Of a stretch of DNA of 64,000 nucleotides, positions 24,633-32,406 are shown one piece after another; position 1 is the stretch's first letter, and every line of letters starts with the position of its first letter. Source of the stretch: Cytophagales bacterium (lineage in GTDB: Bacteria > Bacteroidota > Bacteroidia > Cytophagales > Spirosomataceae); assembly GCA_004292855.1 (NCBI GenBank), contig RDXN01000030.1, positions 186,001 through 250,000 of the forward strand, given 5' to 3'. Both the position numbers and the translations under genes were made by a program. The notes under the pieces were generated by a model. It did not search any database, had not been told where the DNA came from, and worked only from the letters and a program-made list of their open reading frames with translations.

Positions 24633-26651
24633 AAATGCCAACCGGAACTCGGTTCCTTGCCCCTGCCTGGACTGTACACTGATTTGGCAGGCAATGGCGC
24701 GGGCCAGATCGCGGATAAGGTGCAGACCCAGGCCGCTCTTGCCGCCGATGGCCGCATCGTCGTTGTAGAGCGTGTTTAGCTGAGTCTGCGAGAGACCGGG
24801 GCCATTGTCGGTGATAGACAGTACGATCTGCCCGTTTTCGGGGTGAGCCTGCCAGTGGATTCGGGCCGGACCGGGCGTTTGTTTGAGGGCATTGATGGCG
24901 TTGCTGGTCAGGTTTTGCATAATCGTGCGGAGATAGTCTTCGTCGGTGGCTACCTGCAAACCGTCGGGGGTGTCGAAATGGAGTTGCACGTCGGGAACAC
25001 CCGCGAAAAACCGTTGCAGGTAGCTAAACAACTCGGCCACCGGAATCTGCTTCACGTCGGGCTTAAACTGCTGCATCTGCCCCTTGCTCCACAACAACAT
25101 TGATTCCATCGTGTCGAGCAGGCCCTCGGCGGCTTCCGTAACGGTTTGTTCGTGTCGGGTTGCCTGATCGGGTGGGAGCAGGTCGGGGCTTTCGCGCCGG
25201 AGGTGCAAAAAACTAATCAGGTTGGCAACGGGGCCGCGCAGGTCGTGGCTCAAAATAGCAAAGAAGCGGGCCTTCACGCGGTTGGCCTCGTCGAGTTCGC
25301 CGTTGAGCCGGAGCAGGGTGGTGTTGATGCGTTTGCGGGTACGATTCTGCCAGTAAAGTAGCCCGCCAATCACCAATAACAGCCCCAATCCGCCCAGCAT
25401 GACTAGTTGTTGTCGTTGTTGGGCCGCAATGGTGAGCCGGTTGATCTCCAGTTGTTTATCACGGAGTTCGATCTCGCGTTTTCCTTCTAAACCGGCAATT
25501 TTGTTCTTGCTCTCCTGCGAGTACAGCGAGTCCTGAGCGTCCTGATAGGCCCGGAAGTTCTCGTACGCCCTTTTGTAATCACCCATTTCGGCTTGCAACT
25601 CGGCCAAAACACCCCGGAAATGGGCCTGATCACCTACTTCGCCTTTGTCGGTGTTAAGCCGGATGGCTTCGGTCAGGTATTGTTGGGCTAGCTGCAGCCG
25701 GGCGGTGCGGTCGGTGGGTTGAATCATGCTGTTGTGGACACCGGGATAGCGAACGAGGTCAAAATAAGCTACGCCGAGGTTGGCCAAGTTGTTCACGGCT
25801 GTGAGGTGGCGGGGGTTAATGTCGTCCCACAGGCGTTTAGCGCGTAATGCATAGTCGATCTTTTTGGCGTAGTCGCGCTGCGTTGCCATCGACAGGTTGC
25901 TATACGTTTTAGCCAGCCCGTCTTTGTTGTCTATTTTCTCGTGTATGGTCAACGCCCGCAAACTGTATTGCCTGGCCCTGGGCCAGTCTTCCATCTGCGT
26001 ATACAAGGCCCCCATGCTGGAAAGCGAGCTGCCTAATTCGCGTTGGGCGTTTATATCGGGGTTGCGTTGTTGTTGCCGCAGGGTTAACGCTCGTTGGCCG
26101 AATTGCAGGGCTTTGGGGATGTTTTTCTGAATCCGGTATATCTCCGAAATATTGTCCAGACAAAGGCCAATGAGGTAGTTGTCGCCTGTTTTTTCGGCTT
26201 GTTTCAGGCCTTCAAAATAGTAGCGGGTAGCTGCCGGGTAATCGGAGCGGATATTCTGTTCGGCCACCCCGAGGTTGTTGGTCGTACTGGCGAGGTTCCA
26301 GGTGTCGTCCAGCGGTTTGTAGATCGCTATGGCCTTTTTAAAATAATGCCGGCACGAGTCATAATTGCCTTTGTCGCTGTAAGCCCGACCAACGTAGCTG
26401 TTGAAAACGCCAATGCCACGTGGCCATTTCATGCGGGTTGTGTGGGCCAAACCCAATCGGCTGTAGTGCAACGCCTGATTAATATCGGAATAGAACCACT
26501 CTTCGGCTATCACTCTATACAGTCGCCCTTTGGCGGTGTCGTTGGCTGCTTTGGGAAGCTCCGCCACGAGCGAGTCGATCAGGGCGCGACCCTGCTTTTG
26601 GGCCAGGGCAGGTCCAGAAATCAGGAGCAGTAGAAGGAGCGTTCGGGTCAT
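24627..26651 (-). CDS. TPR-containing membrane sensor histidine kinase
   Basis: A 674-residue kinase starting at MTRTLLLLLLISGPALAQ (signal peptide, 26651); an in-frame ATG eight codons upstream would overlap the regulator gene. About 350 periplasmic residues form tetratricopeptide repeats, followed by a coiled coil, a membrane segment (QLVMLGGLGLLLVIGGLLYW), the phosphoacceptor box FFAILSHDLRGPVANL and an HATPase domain (NLTSNAINALK, ITDNGPGLS, GLGLHLIRDL). It has no receiver domain. The gene starts 4 bp after the stop of the LytTR regulator, its obvious cognate partner. The signal is unknown. Confidence 0.92.
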   Translation of the reverse strand: MTRTLLLLLLISGPALAQKQGRALIDSLVAELPKAANDTAKGRLYRVIAEEWFYSDINQALHYSRLGLAHTTRMKWPRGIGVFNSYVGRAYSDKGNYDSCRHYFKKAIAIYKPLDDTWNLASTTNNLGVAEQNIRSDYPAATRYYFEGLKQAEKTGDNYLIGLCLDNISEIYRIQKNIPKALQFGQRALTLRQQQRNPDINAQRELGSSLSSMGALYTQMEDWPRARQYSLRALTIHEKIDNKDGLAKTYSNLSMATQRDYAKKIDYALRAKRLWDDINPRHLTAVNNLANLGVAYFDLVRYPGVHNSMIQPTDRTARLQLAQQYLTEAIRLNTDKGEVGDQAHFRGVLAELQAEMGDYKRAYENFRAYQDAQDSLYSQESKNKIAGLEGKREIELRDKQLEINRLTIAAQQRQQLVMLGGLGLLLVIGGLLYWQNRTRKRINTTLLRLNGELDEANRVKARFFAILSHDLRGPVANLISFLHLRRESPDLLPPDQATRHEQTVTEAAEGLLDTMESMLLWSKGQMQQFKPDVKQIPVAELFSYLQRFFAGVPDVQLHFDTPDGLQVATDEDYLRTIMQNLTSNAINALKQTPGPARIHWQAHPENGQIVLSITDNGPGLSQTQLNTLYNDDAAIGGKSGLGLHLIRDLARAIACQISVQSRQGQGTEFRLAFS

Positions 26652-26655
26652 AAAA

Positions 26656-27375
26656 TCAACCTGTTTTCGTCTCAATCTGGGCCAGTGTAGCCTTATAACT
26701 CCGCCCTACCGGCAACATAAATGGCCCAAGCTGCACCTGTTGCGCACTAATTTGATCGATGTGGTGCCGCCCAACAGCGTAGCTTCGGTGAACCCGCAGG
26801 AACGACTGAAATGGCTTGCTTTGCAACAAGTTACCGATAGAAGACAGCACCGTGTATTGATGCGTGGTCGTAACGAGCCGCGTGTAATCTTTCAACCCTT
26901 CCAGATAAACGATCTCGTGCAGATTTAACTTGACCTGTTTGTGGCCGTCTTTGATGAACACGGTGTCGGCACCGAGACTCAGGTCGAAGAGTTGCGCTTT
27001 ACGGGTTAGCTCAAAAAAAGACTCGATGCGGACCATCGTGTGCGCAAAGCGGTCGCGCCGGAGGGGTTTTACCAAGTAATCGAACGCATCGACGGCGAAA
27101 CTCTCAGCGGCATAGTCGGGATACGCCGTGACGAACACACAAACCGGCACCTGCATCAGATTCGCCCGCAGTTCCAACCCGCTCAGGTCGGGCATATCAA
27201 CGTCGAGGAACAGCACATCAACCGGGTTGTTTTGAAGCATCAGTAACGCTTCGGTAGCCGACTCGAACACCCCCGCAATGTTGAGCAACGGGTATTGCCG
27301 GGCGTGAGCCAGGGCCGTGAGTCGGTCAATCTCGTTGTCGTCGACAATAACGCAGGAATACGTAGAAGAGGGCAT
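26656..27375 (-). CDS. LytTR-family response regulator
   Basis: A 239-residue regulator; the start MPSSTYSCVIVDDNEIDRLT at 27375 is chosen because the receiver begins there. The receiver has the acidic pocket VDDNE and phospho-acceptor Asp58 in LFLDVDMPDLSG. The LytTR DNA-binding domain is C-terminal (LNLHEIVYLEGLKDYTRLVT, FLRVHRSYAVGRHHI). It should bind imperfect direct repeats upstream of target genes. It heads a two-gene operon with the TPR kinase and has its own promoter at 27399-27430. Confidence 0.93.
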   Translation of the reverse strand: MPSSTYSCVIVDDNEIDRLTALAHARQYPLLNIAGVFESATEALLMLQNNPVDVLFLDVDMPDLSGLELRANLMQVPVCVFVTAYPDYAAESFAVDAFDYLVKPLRRDRFAHTMVRIESFFELTRKAQLFDLSLGADTVFIKDGHKQVKLNLHEIVYLEGLKDYTRLVTTTHQYTVLSSIGNLLQSKPFQSFLRVHRSYAVGRHHIDQISAQQVQLGPFMLPVGRSYKATLAQIETKTG

Positions 27376-27398
27376 TGCCTTACCAGACAGTGAGCAAC

Positions 27399-27430
27399 CA
27401 AAGATAACACAAACTGTGTCGTCCGCCCAA
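27399..27430 (-). promoter_or_regulatory. Promoter of the LytTR regulator-kinase operon
   Basis: On the minus strand TTG (complement of 27428-27430) is followed after 21 nt by TATCTTTG (complement of 27399-27406), matching TTG-N19-21-TAnnTTTG. It lies 24 bp upstream of the start at 27375 and inside the short gap after the upstream kinase gene. Confidence 0.55.
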
Positions 27431-27442
27431 ACTCTTCGTTGA

Positions 27443-29200
27443 TTATGAATCCGTTGGCGTGCAAGGCAACTGAAACCAGAACGCGGCCCCATCGGTCACA
27501 CTCGTGTCGAGGCCGACCTGCCCATTCATGGCTGAGATGAATTCTTTCGAAATTGCAAGCCCCAAACCTGTGCCGCTCATCTGACCGTTGTTGCCGGGTG
27601 CCCGAAAATACCGGTCGAACACCCGGTCGCGGTGTTCGGGGCGTATGCCTGCGCCGTGGTCGCGCACCCGAAACTCGACGTAACTAGTCTGCCGTGTGGC
27701 CGATACCTCAATGAAGCTATCATCGGGGCTGTGCCGGACGGCGTTCGACAGGAAGTTGACCAACACCCACGATGCCTTGTCGGGGTCGGCTTTGATGGCG
27801 GGCAGGTCGGCGGGCACGTTTAGTTGTAAGCGGATGTTGCGCTCGTTGGCGGCCACTGAGAGCGCGTTTACGGCGTAATTGACAATCTCGGCCGGGGCCA
27901 CTGCCTGCACGTTCAACTGAATCTGTCCCGATTCCACCTGCGCCATGTTGAGCAGTTCGCCGGTGATGTTCAGGAGTCGGTCGGCATCGTCGCGAACGTG
28001 GGCGATCAGGTCGCGCTGCTCGTCGTTGAGTTGGCCAATCCGGGCATCATCGAGCAATTTGAGACTCATTTTGATGCTCGCAATGGGCGTTTTCAATTCG
28101 TGCGAAACCGTTGCGATGAAGTTGGTTTTAGCCAGATCAAGTTCTTTAAAGGGGGTAATGTTTTTCAACACAATCACGTAGCCCGCCCGCACCGGTTGCT
28201 CGTCGCCGGTGCGGACAATATCGACGGGCTGCACCTGCCGGGTGTAGTAGTTTTCTTTGCCGGAGCCACCGGCGTCGGCATCGTAAATTTTCAGAATGGT
28301 TGGCTCGTTGGCAGGCGCGTTGCTCTCCTGCATGAGCGTACGCATGAGGTCGTTGGTAAGGGCCACGTCGGGGGCGTATTTGCCTAATAAATCGGCCTCG
28401 TTCAGGCCCAGCAACCGGCTGGCAACAGGGTTTACAAATAGAATATACCGGTTCTGATCCAACCCGATAATACCGTCGGACATGGCCTGAATAAGCGTGT
28501 CGATGCGTTTTTTCTCGAACAGAATCCGGGCCAGATTGGAGTGTTCATACTCGTCCAGTTTCTCGGCCATCCGGTTGAACGAGCGCGATAGTTCGCCAAA
28601 TTCGTCGTTGGATCGGAAGGTTAACCGCTCCTCGAAGTTGCGGCTCGTGACCTGCTTGATACCCCGTGTAAGCTCGCGAATGGGATTGGCGATGTAGCCG
28701 GGGAAATTCACCGTGAACGACAGCACAATCAGGAAGCAAAGCGTCCCGACAACGGCCAGCCACAGCAGCGCGTCTTTGGCGGTTTGTTTGGCCACTTCGT
28801 TTTTGCGAATAATGGCCTGACGGTTAATATCGTCGAGCCGGAACAAGGCCTCCTGAATGCGTCGCGTGGTGGTTGAATCGGTTGCCCCCTGCCGGAACCG
28901 GTCAAACTCGCGCCGAAGGGTACTAGTTGCTTCTCCCTCGCCTATTTCCGTTACGTTTTTCTCCTGTTTTTTCAGATTCTCGTCGAAGTCGGTCAACGCG
29001 TCGGCATCGCGTTGCCGGGTGATTTCGGCCAGGTCGCGTTGCATATGGCTGGTGTATTCGAGCGAGATGTAATTGTCCTCCAGTATGGCCTGTGAGTCGT
29101 TGGAGAGCCGGTTCAGATAGAAAGCTGCCAATCCGCCCAGCAACAGAATGATGCAGAACAGGAACGTCAGGGCCGATGATATTTTGGATTTTATAGTCAC
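27443..29200 (-). CDS. HAMP-PAS sensor histidine kinase, probable kinase half of a split KdpD
   Basis: A 585-residue kinase. N-terminal and second membrane segments (residues ~10-30 and ~145-170) bracket a ~115-residue extracytoplasmic helical sensor. HAMP (ANPIRELTRGIKQVTSRNFE), PAS (ILFEKKRIDTLIQAMSDGII onward), the H-box TVSHELKTPIASI and an HATPase domain follow (NFLSNAVRHSPDD, DHGAGI, GTGLGLAISKE). The start codon is GTG, and GTGA overlaps the kdpD stop by 4 bp, so the two are translationally coupled. In classical KdpD these functions are in one polypeptide. The likely partner is the sigma-54 regulator at 39388-40740. Confidence 0.88.
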   Translation of the reverse strand: MTIKSKISSALTFLFCIILLLGGLAAFYLNRLSNDSQAILEDNYISLEYTSHMQRDLAEITRQRDADALTDFDENLKKQEKNVTEIGEGEATSTLRREFDRFRQGATDSTTTRRIQEALFRLDDINRQAIIRKNEVAKQTAKDALLWLAVVGTLCFLIVLSFTVNFPGYIANPIRELTRGIKQVTSRNFEERLTFRSNDEFGELSRSFNRMAEKLDEYEHSNLARILFEKKRIDTLIQAMSDGIIGLDQNRYILFVNPVASRLLGLNEADLLGKYAPDVALTNDLMRTLMQESNAPANEPTILKIYDADAGGSGKENYYTRQVQPVDIVRTGDEQPVRAGYVIVLKNITPFKELDLAKTNFIATVSHELKTPIASIKMSLKLLDDARIGQLNDEQRDLIAHVRDDADRLLNITGELLNMAQVESGQIQLNVQAVAPAEIVNYAVNALSVAANERNIRLQLNVPADLPAIKADPDKASWVLVNFLSNAVRHSPDDSFIEVSATRQTSYVEFRVRDHGAGIRPEHRDRVFDRYFRAPGNNGQMSGTGLGLAISKEFISAMNGQVGLDTSVTDGAAFWFQLPCTPTDS

Positions 29201-30336
29201 GACAAAATAATAAGATCAACGTCGGACTCCGACAGGCTGTTGAGCAATTGATTAAACGCGAATGTCCGCAAAATGATCTGCGCCAAACTGAAATGGGGTT
29301 TCCCCATACAGACGGTGGTCACTTTCCGGTTGGTAACCTCTTCCAGCATACACGCGACCACGTTTTGGCCTTTGGCCTGAATAACCTCGGCCCCCAACTC
29401 GGTAGCCAGTTTAAAATTGTTGATCAGGTGCCGTTGCACATCAAGTTTGATCCGGTCGGGGCTTTCGGCGGGGGTTTGCACGTACAACACGTACCAGCGC
29501 GAGTTGTAATAGCTCGCCAGCCGGGCCGTTTTCCGAATCACGCGCTTAGCCACTTCGTGGTTGGTGCTGATGGCCGCCATAAACCGCTCATGTTTGAACG
29601 CACCCGTTGGCGGCAGCGTCAGGTCTACTTTTCGTTCTACCTGCCCGGCCACCTCCTTGAGAGCTAACTCTCTCAATTGCAGAATCTTGTCGGCCTGAAA
29701 AAAGTTAGCCAGTGCGGTTTGCACTTTGGCCGGGTCGTAAATTTTACCTTCGCGCAGGCGGGCAATCAGCTCGTCGGCGGTGAGGTCGATATTCACTACT
29801 TCGTCGGCAAGTTGGAGCACCCGGTCGGGTACACGTTCGGTGACGTCTATGCCCGTAATGCTTTTTACCTCGTCGTAGAGGCTCTCAATATGCTGGATAT
29901 TGACCGCCGAAATGACGTTGATACCCGCGTCCAGAATCTCCAGCACGTCCTGCCAGCGTTTCTCGTTTTTGGAACCGGGAATATTCGTATGGGCCAGTTC
30001 GTCAACAATGACCAGTTCGGGGTGGGCGTTCACAATGGCCTGTAAGTCCATTTCCTCCAGTTCGCGGCCTTTGTAAAACAGTTTGCGCCGGGGAATATGG
30101 GGCAAACCCGCCACCAGAGCCTCGGTCTCAACCCGGCGGTGGGTTTCAATAAACCCAATTTTTACATCAACCCCGTTTTTCAATAGGCTGTGAGCCTCCT
30201 GCAACATCCGGTATGACTTGCCAACGCCCGCGCTCATGCCGATATAAATCTTGAACTTCCCCCGCCTTGATTCGCGGATGAGGGTCAAAAAACGTTCGGC
30301 CGGTCCGCCGGTGCGGTTCTGGTCGTTGGGTGTCAT
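29197..30336 (-). CDS. kdpD: KdpD N-terminal sensor protein without kinase domain
   Basis: A 379-residue protein containing the KdpD domain (~30-240: Walker-like GMSAGVGKSYRM, VIVDELAHTN, ISAVNIQHIESL) and a universal-stress-protein-like domain (~250-379: RFMAAISTNHEVAKRV, VTTVCMGKPHFS). The four-helix membrane segment and the transmitter of classical KdpD are absent; the frame ends and the separate kinase gene begins with a 4-bp overlap. The start is at MTPNDQN (30336), since the upstream extension would run into a palindrome. It is probably a cytoplasmic potassium/osmotic sensing subunit. Confidence 0.92.
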   Translation of the reverse strand: MTPNDQNRTGGPAERFLTLIRESRRGKFKIYIGMSAGVGKSYRMLQEAHSLLKNGVDVKIGFIETHRRVETEALVAGLPHIPRRKLFYKGRELEEMDLQAIVNAHPELVIVDELAHTNIPGSKNEKRWQDVLEILDAGINVISAVNIQHIESLYDEVKSITGIDVTERVPDRVLQLADEVVNIDLTADELIARLREGKIYDPAKVQTALANFFQADKILQLRELALKEVAGQVERKVDLTLPPTGAFKHERFMAAISTNHEVAKRVIRKTARLASYYNSRWYVLYVQTPAESPDRIKLDVQRHLINNFKLATELGAEVIQAKGQNVVACMLEEVTNRKVTTVCMGKPHFSLAQIILRTFAFNQLLNSLSESDVDLIILS

Positions 30337-30344
30337 GGTTTTTG

Positions 30345-30476
30345 GACACGTAGATACTCGGAGTTTTTTGTCATCCCGACGCAGGAGGGATCTACGTCTG
30401 GCATAGTCAACCTTAGCTATTCCAATTAGATCCCTCCTGTGTCGGGATGACAAAAAACTCCGAGTATCTACGTGTC
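30345..30476. repeat. GTCATCCCGACG palindrome, copy 5 (intra-operon, extended arms)
   Basis: Core arms have one mismatch. Outside the core the symmetry runs on for a further ~20 bp with a copy-specific sequence (GACACGTAGATACTCGGAGT on the left and its exact complement on the right). It occupies nearly all of the porin-kdpD gap. Confidence 0.9.
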
Positions 30477-30485
30477 TTAAATTCT

Positions 30486-31652
30486 TTAAAACGAAATGGC
30501 CAAACTCGTTGTCAGGCTTGTATTGGTCCGGCTCAACCCATTCTTAGCTTCAAAAATTGGCTCTTTGCTATTGTAGACTTTTCCTTCGACGCGGAACAGC
30601 GCGTTCGGCAAAACAGCGTAGTCATAACCGAGCGAGTAGCCTGTTGTTTGAAAACCGGGAATACCCGGAACGCCGGCCGCAATAATGACAGCCCGTTTGT
30701 CGTCGTAATACTCTACCCGACCGTTGATGTAGCTTTTGTCGGATGTTTTGTAGCGGGCAATCACCACGGGCGAATACCAAACATAGTTGCCACCCCCATC
30801 GACCCGTTGGTCAGAACCAGCCCGCACAACCGGCTTACGGTCGCTACCAACATCGAAGCCCAGGATCACGCCAAACCTACCCTGCGGGTTAACGATGGCA
30901 TAGAAGTTATTGAAAAACCGACCTTGTTGCAGCGAATCCGGGCGGTCGGCCCCAATGAAGCTGCTCCAGTTGAGCGTCAGGTTCGACGAGGGGCGATACT
31001 GCACCTGCGTGGTGAACGATGGGCCGCTGTAACCATCGAGTTTCTTCACCCGTTGCCAGCCGTTCGTCACCATGCCCAGCACCGTCCATTTACCGTTGCT
31101 TGTGTTGTAGGTCAGCTTCGCCCCCGACAGGTAGTAGGGCGAGTTTTCGGCCAGAATGCTGCGTGTGAGTGTCCAGCAATCTTTCGAGATGGCACTTTCA
31201 AAGCCGATATGCGAGGTAAAAATGCCCGCGTCGAGCCACAGATCGGTATTCTTCGAGAGTTTCACACCCGCGTTGGCTTCAAAAATATTCTTGACCAAAT
31301 CCTGCTCGGAGGCATAGTTATATTGGGCGTAGTTGCCCACCTGAATGGCCAGGTTCCCCCGAACTCGCTCCCCCACATAAGCCCCTTTCAGAAACGCGAG
31401 ATTTACGTTTACTTCCCGGTTGCGCTTGTGATTATACAAAAATCCGGGCCGCTCCTGATTAGTTTTGGGAGCCGTAAAGTCGTGGGTATAATACGCTTCT
31501 ACATAGCCAGTCAGGGTAAAGCCTGAGGTGGTAGGCGTGATGGGAACACCCCTTACTGAGTCAATAAAATCAAAGCGAGTGGTGTCAGATACCTGCGCAA
31601 ACGTATTTAAAGTTACTGCCAGTAAAGAGGCAGTGGTTAAAATGGATTTCAT
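30486..31652 (-). CDS. OmpL-like beta-barrel porin (BBP2 type) of the kdp operon
   Basis: A 388-residue outer membrane protein with a signal peptide (MKSILTTASLLAVTLNTFAQ). The mature part alternates polar and hydrophobic residues in strands typical of a barrel (FTLTGYVEAYYTHDF, GVILGFDVGSD) and ends with an aromatic residue (SLAISF). Family assignment to the putative beta-barrel porin-2 group is from memory. Its place between kdpC and kdpD, as seen in other Bacteroidota kdp operons, suggests potassium entry through the outer membrane or a K+-limitation response. Confidence 0.82.
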   Translation of the reverse strand: MKSILTTASLLAVTLNTFAQVSDTTRFDFIDSVRGVPITPTTSGFTLTGYVEAYYTHDFTAPKTNQERPGFLYNHKRNREVNVNLAFLKGAYVGERVRGNLAIQVGNYAQYNYASEQDLVKNIFEANAGVKLSKNTDLWLDAGIFTSHIGFESAISKDCWTLTRSILAENSPYYLSGAKLTYNTSNGKWTVLGMVTNGWQRVKKLDGYSGPSFTTQVQYRPSSNLTLNWSSFIGADRPDSLQQGRFFNNFYAIVNPQGRFGVILGFDVGSDRKPVVRAGSDQRVDGGGNYVWYSPVVIARYKTSDKSYINGRVEYYDDKRAVIIAAGVPGIPGFQTTGYSLGYDYAVLPNALFRVEGKVYNSKEPIFEAKNGLSRTNTSLTTSLAISF

Positions 31653-31672
31653 TTTTGTGGTTTTGTTGATGT

Positions 31673-31767
31673 TTTTTTGTCATCCCGAGGCACGAGGGAT
31701 CTAGTTAGCAAACGCTCAAGTTGAGCATTTATGGAATAGATCCCTCGTGCCTCGGGATGACAAAAAC
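31673..31767. repeat. GTCATCCCGAGG palindrome, copy 6 (intra-operon, variant arms)
   Basis: Arms begin GTCATCCCGAGGCACGAGGG and are perfect complements over 25 bp; the differences from copy 1 occur in both arms. The loop has AACGCTCAAGTTGAGC. It fills the kdpC-porin gap, and its outermost base is the first base of the kdpC stop triplet (read on the plus strand). Confidence 0.9.
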
Positions 31768-32330
31768 TATTTCATTGCGTCCAGAGCGACATTCAATTTC
31801 AATACATTAACGGTCTCAGGGCCAAACAGACCCAACAGAGGTGCTTTAGTATGCTCGTCAACCAGTTGGTCCAATCGTTCGGCGGGGATGCCGCGCACCC
31901 TGGCGATCCGTGCCATCTGAATTTTGGCCGCTGCGGGCGAGAGATCAGGGTCCAGGCCAGAGCCGGATGCCGTGACAAGTTCGGCAGGAATCTCGGATTT
32001 CTGCACGCCGGGATTATGCACCAGAAACGTGTCGATACGCGCCTGTACCTGCTTCAGGTAGTCGGGGTTGGATGGGCCTTTGTTGGACCCCGCCGACCCA
32101 GCCGCGTTGTACTCCACTGCCGAGGGCCGCGAGTTGAAATAGCGGTCTTCCGTGAACTTCTGCCCGATGTTGGCGTACCCAACTACCTTACCATTTACGG
32201 AAACGGTTTCGCCTGCGCCACCGCCCGGCGCGAGCTTGGCGATACCCGCCACCACGAGCGGATAAATAACGGCGGTTAATATCAGAAGGGCGATTGTCAG
32301 TCGAATCGCCGGAGAAATGTGATGTTTCAT
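31767..32330 (-). CDS. kdpC: Potassium-transporting ATPase subunit C
   Basis: A 187-residue protein starting at MKHHISPAIRLTIALLILTA with one N-terminal membrane segment. Conserved KdpC features follow: FTEDRYFNSRPSAVEYNAAG, GSNKGPSNPDYL, and ASGSGLDPDLSPAAAKIQMA. KdpC is the peripheral subunit that stabilises the KdpFABC complex and aids ATP or K+ handling. The gap to kdpB upstream holds a different palindrome (32344-32403). Confidence 0.96.
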   Translation of the reverse strand: MKHHISPAIRLTIALLILTAVIYPLVVAGIAKLAPGGGAGETVSVNGKVVGYANIGQKFTEDRYFNSRPSAVEYNAAGSAGSNKGPSNPDYLKQVQARIDTFLVHNPGVQKSEIPAELVTASGSGLDPDLSPAAAKIQMARIARVRGIPAERLDQLVDEHTKAPLLGLFGPETVNVLKLNVALDAMK

Positions 32331-32343
32331 TTTTGGGATTTTG

Positions 32344-32403
32344 GATGTCAGACCCTGGATATTGGACAAAAAACCCAACGTCCAATATCTAGGGTCTGAC
32401 GTC
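32344..32403. repeat. GTCAGACCCTGGATATTGGAC palindrome (kdpB-kdpC gap)
   Basis: Two ~24-bp arms (32344-32367 and 32380-32403), beginning GATGTCAGACCCTGGATATT on the left, complement each other with two mismatches around a 12-nt A/C-rich loop. It is unrelated in sequence to the GTCATCCCG family. Confidence 0.88.
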
Positions 32404-32406
32404 TTT

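Noticed and set aside
3829-31767. GTCATCCCG palindromes as intrinsic terminators
   Set aside because: In each copy the T-run lies 5' of the left arm and pairs with an A-run after the right arm on both strands, so no U-tail follows the stem. Three copies also sit inside operons.
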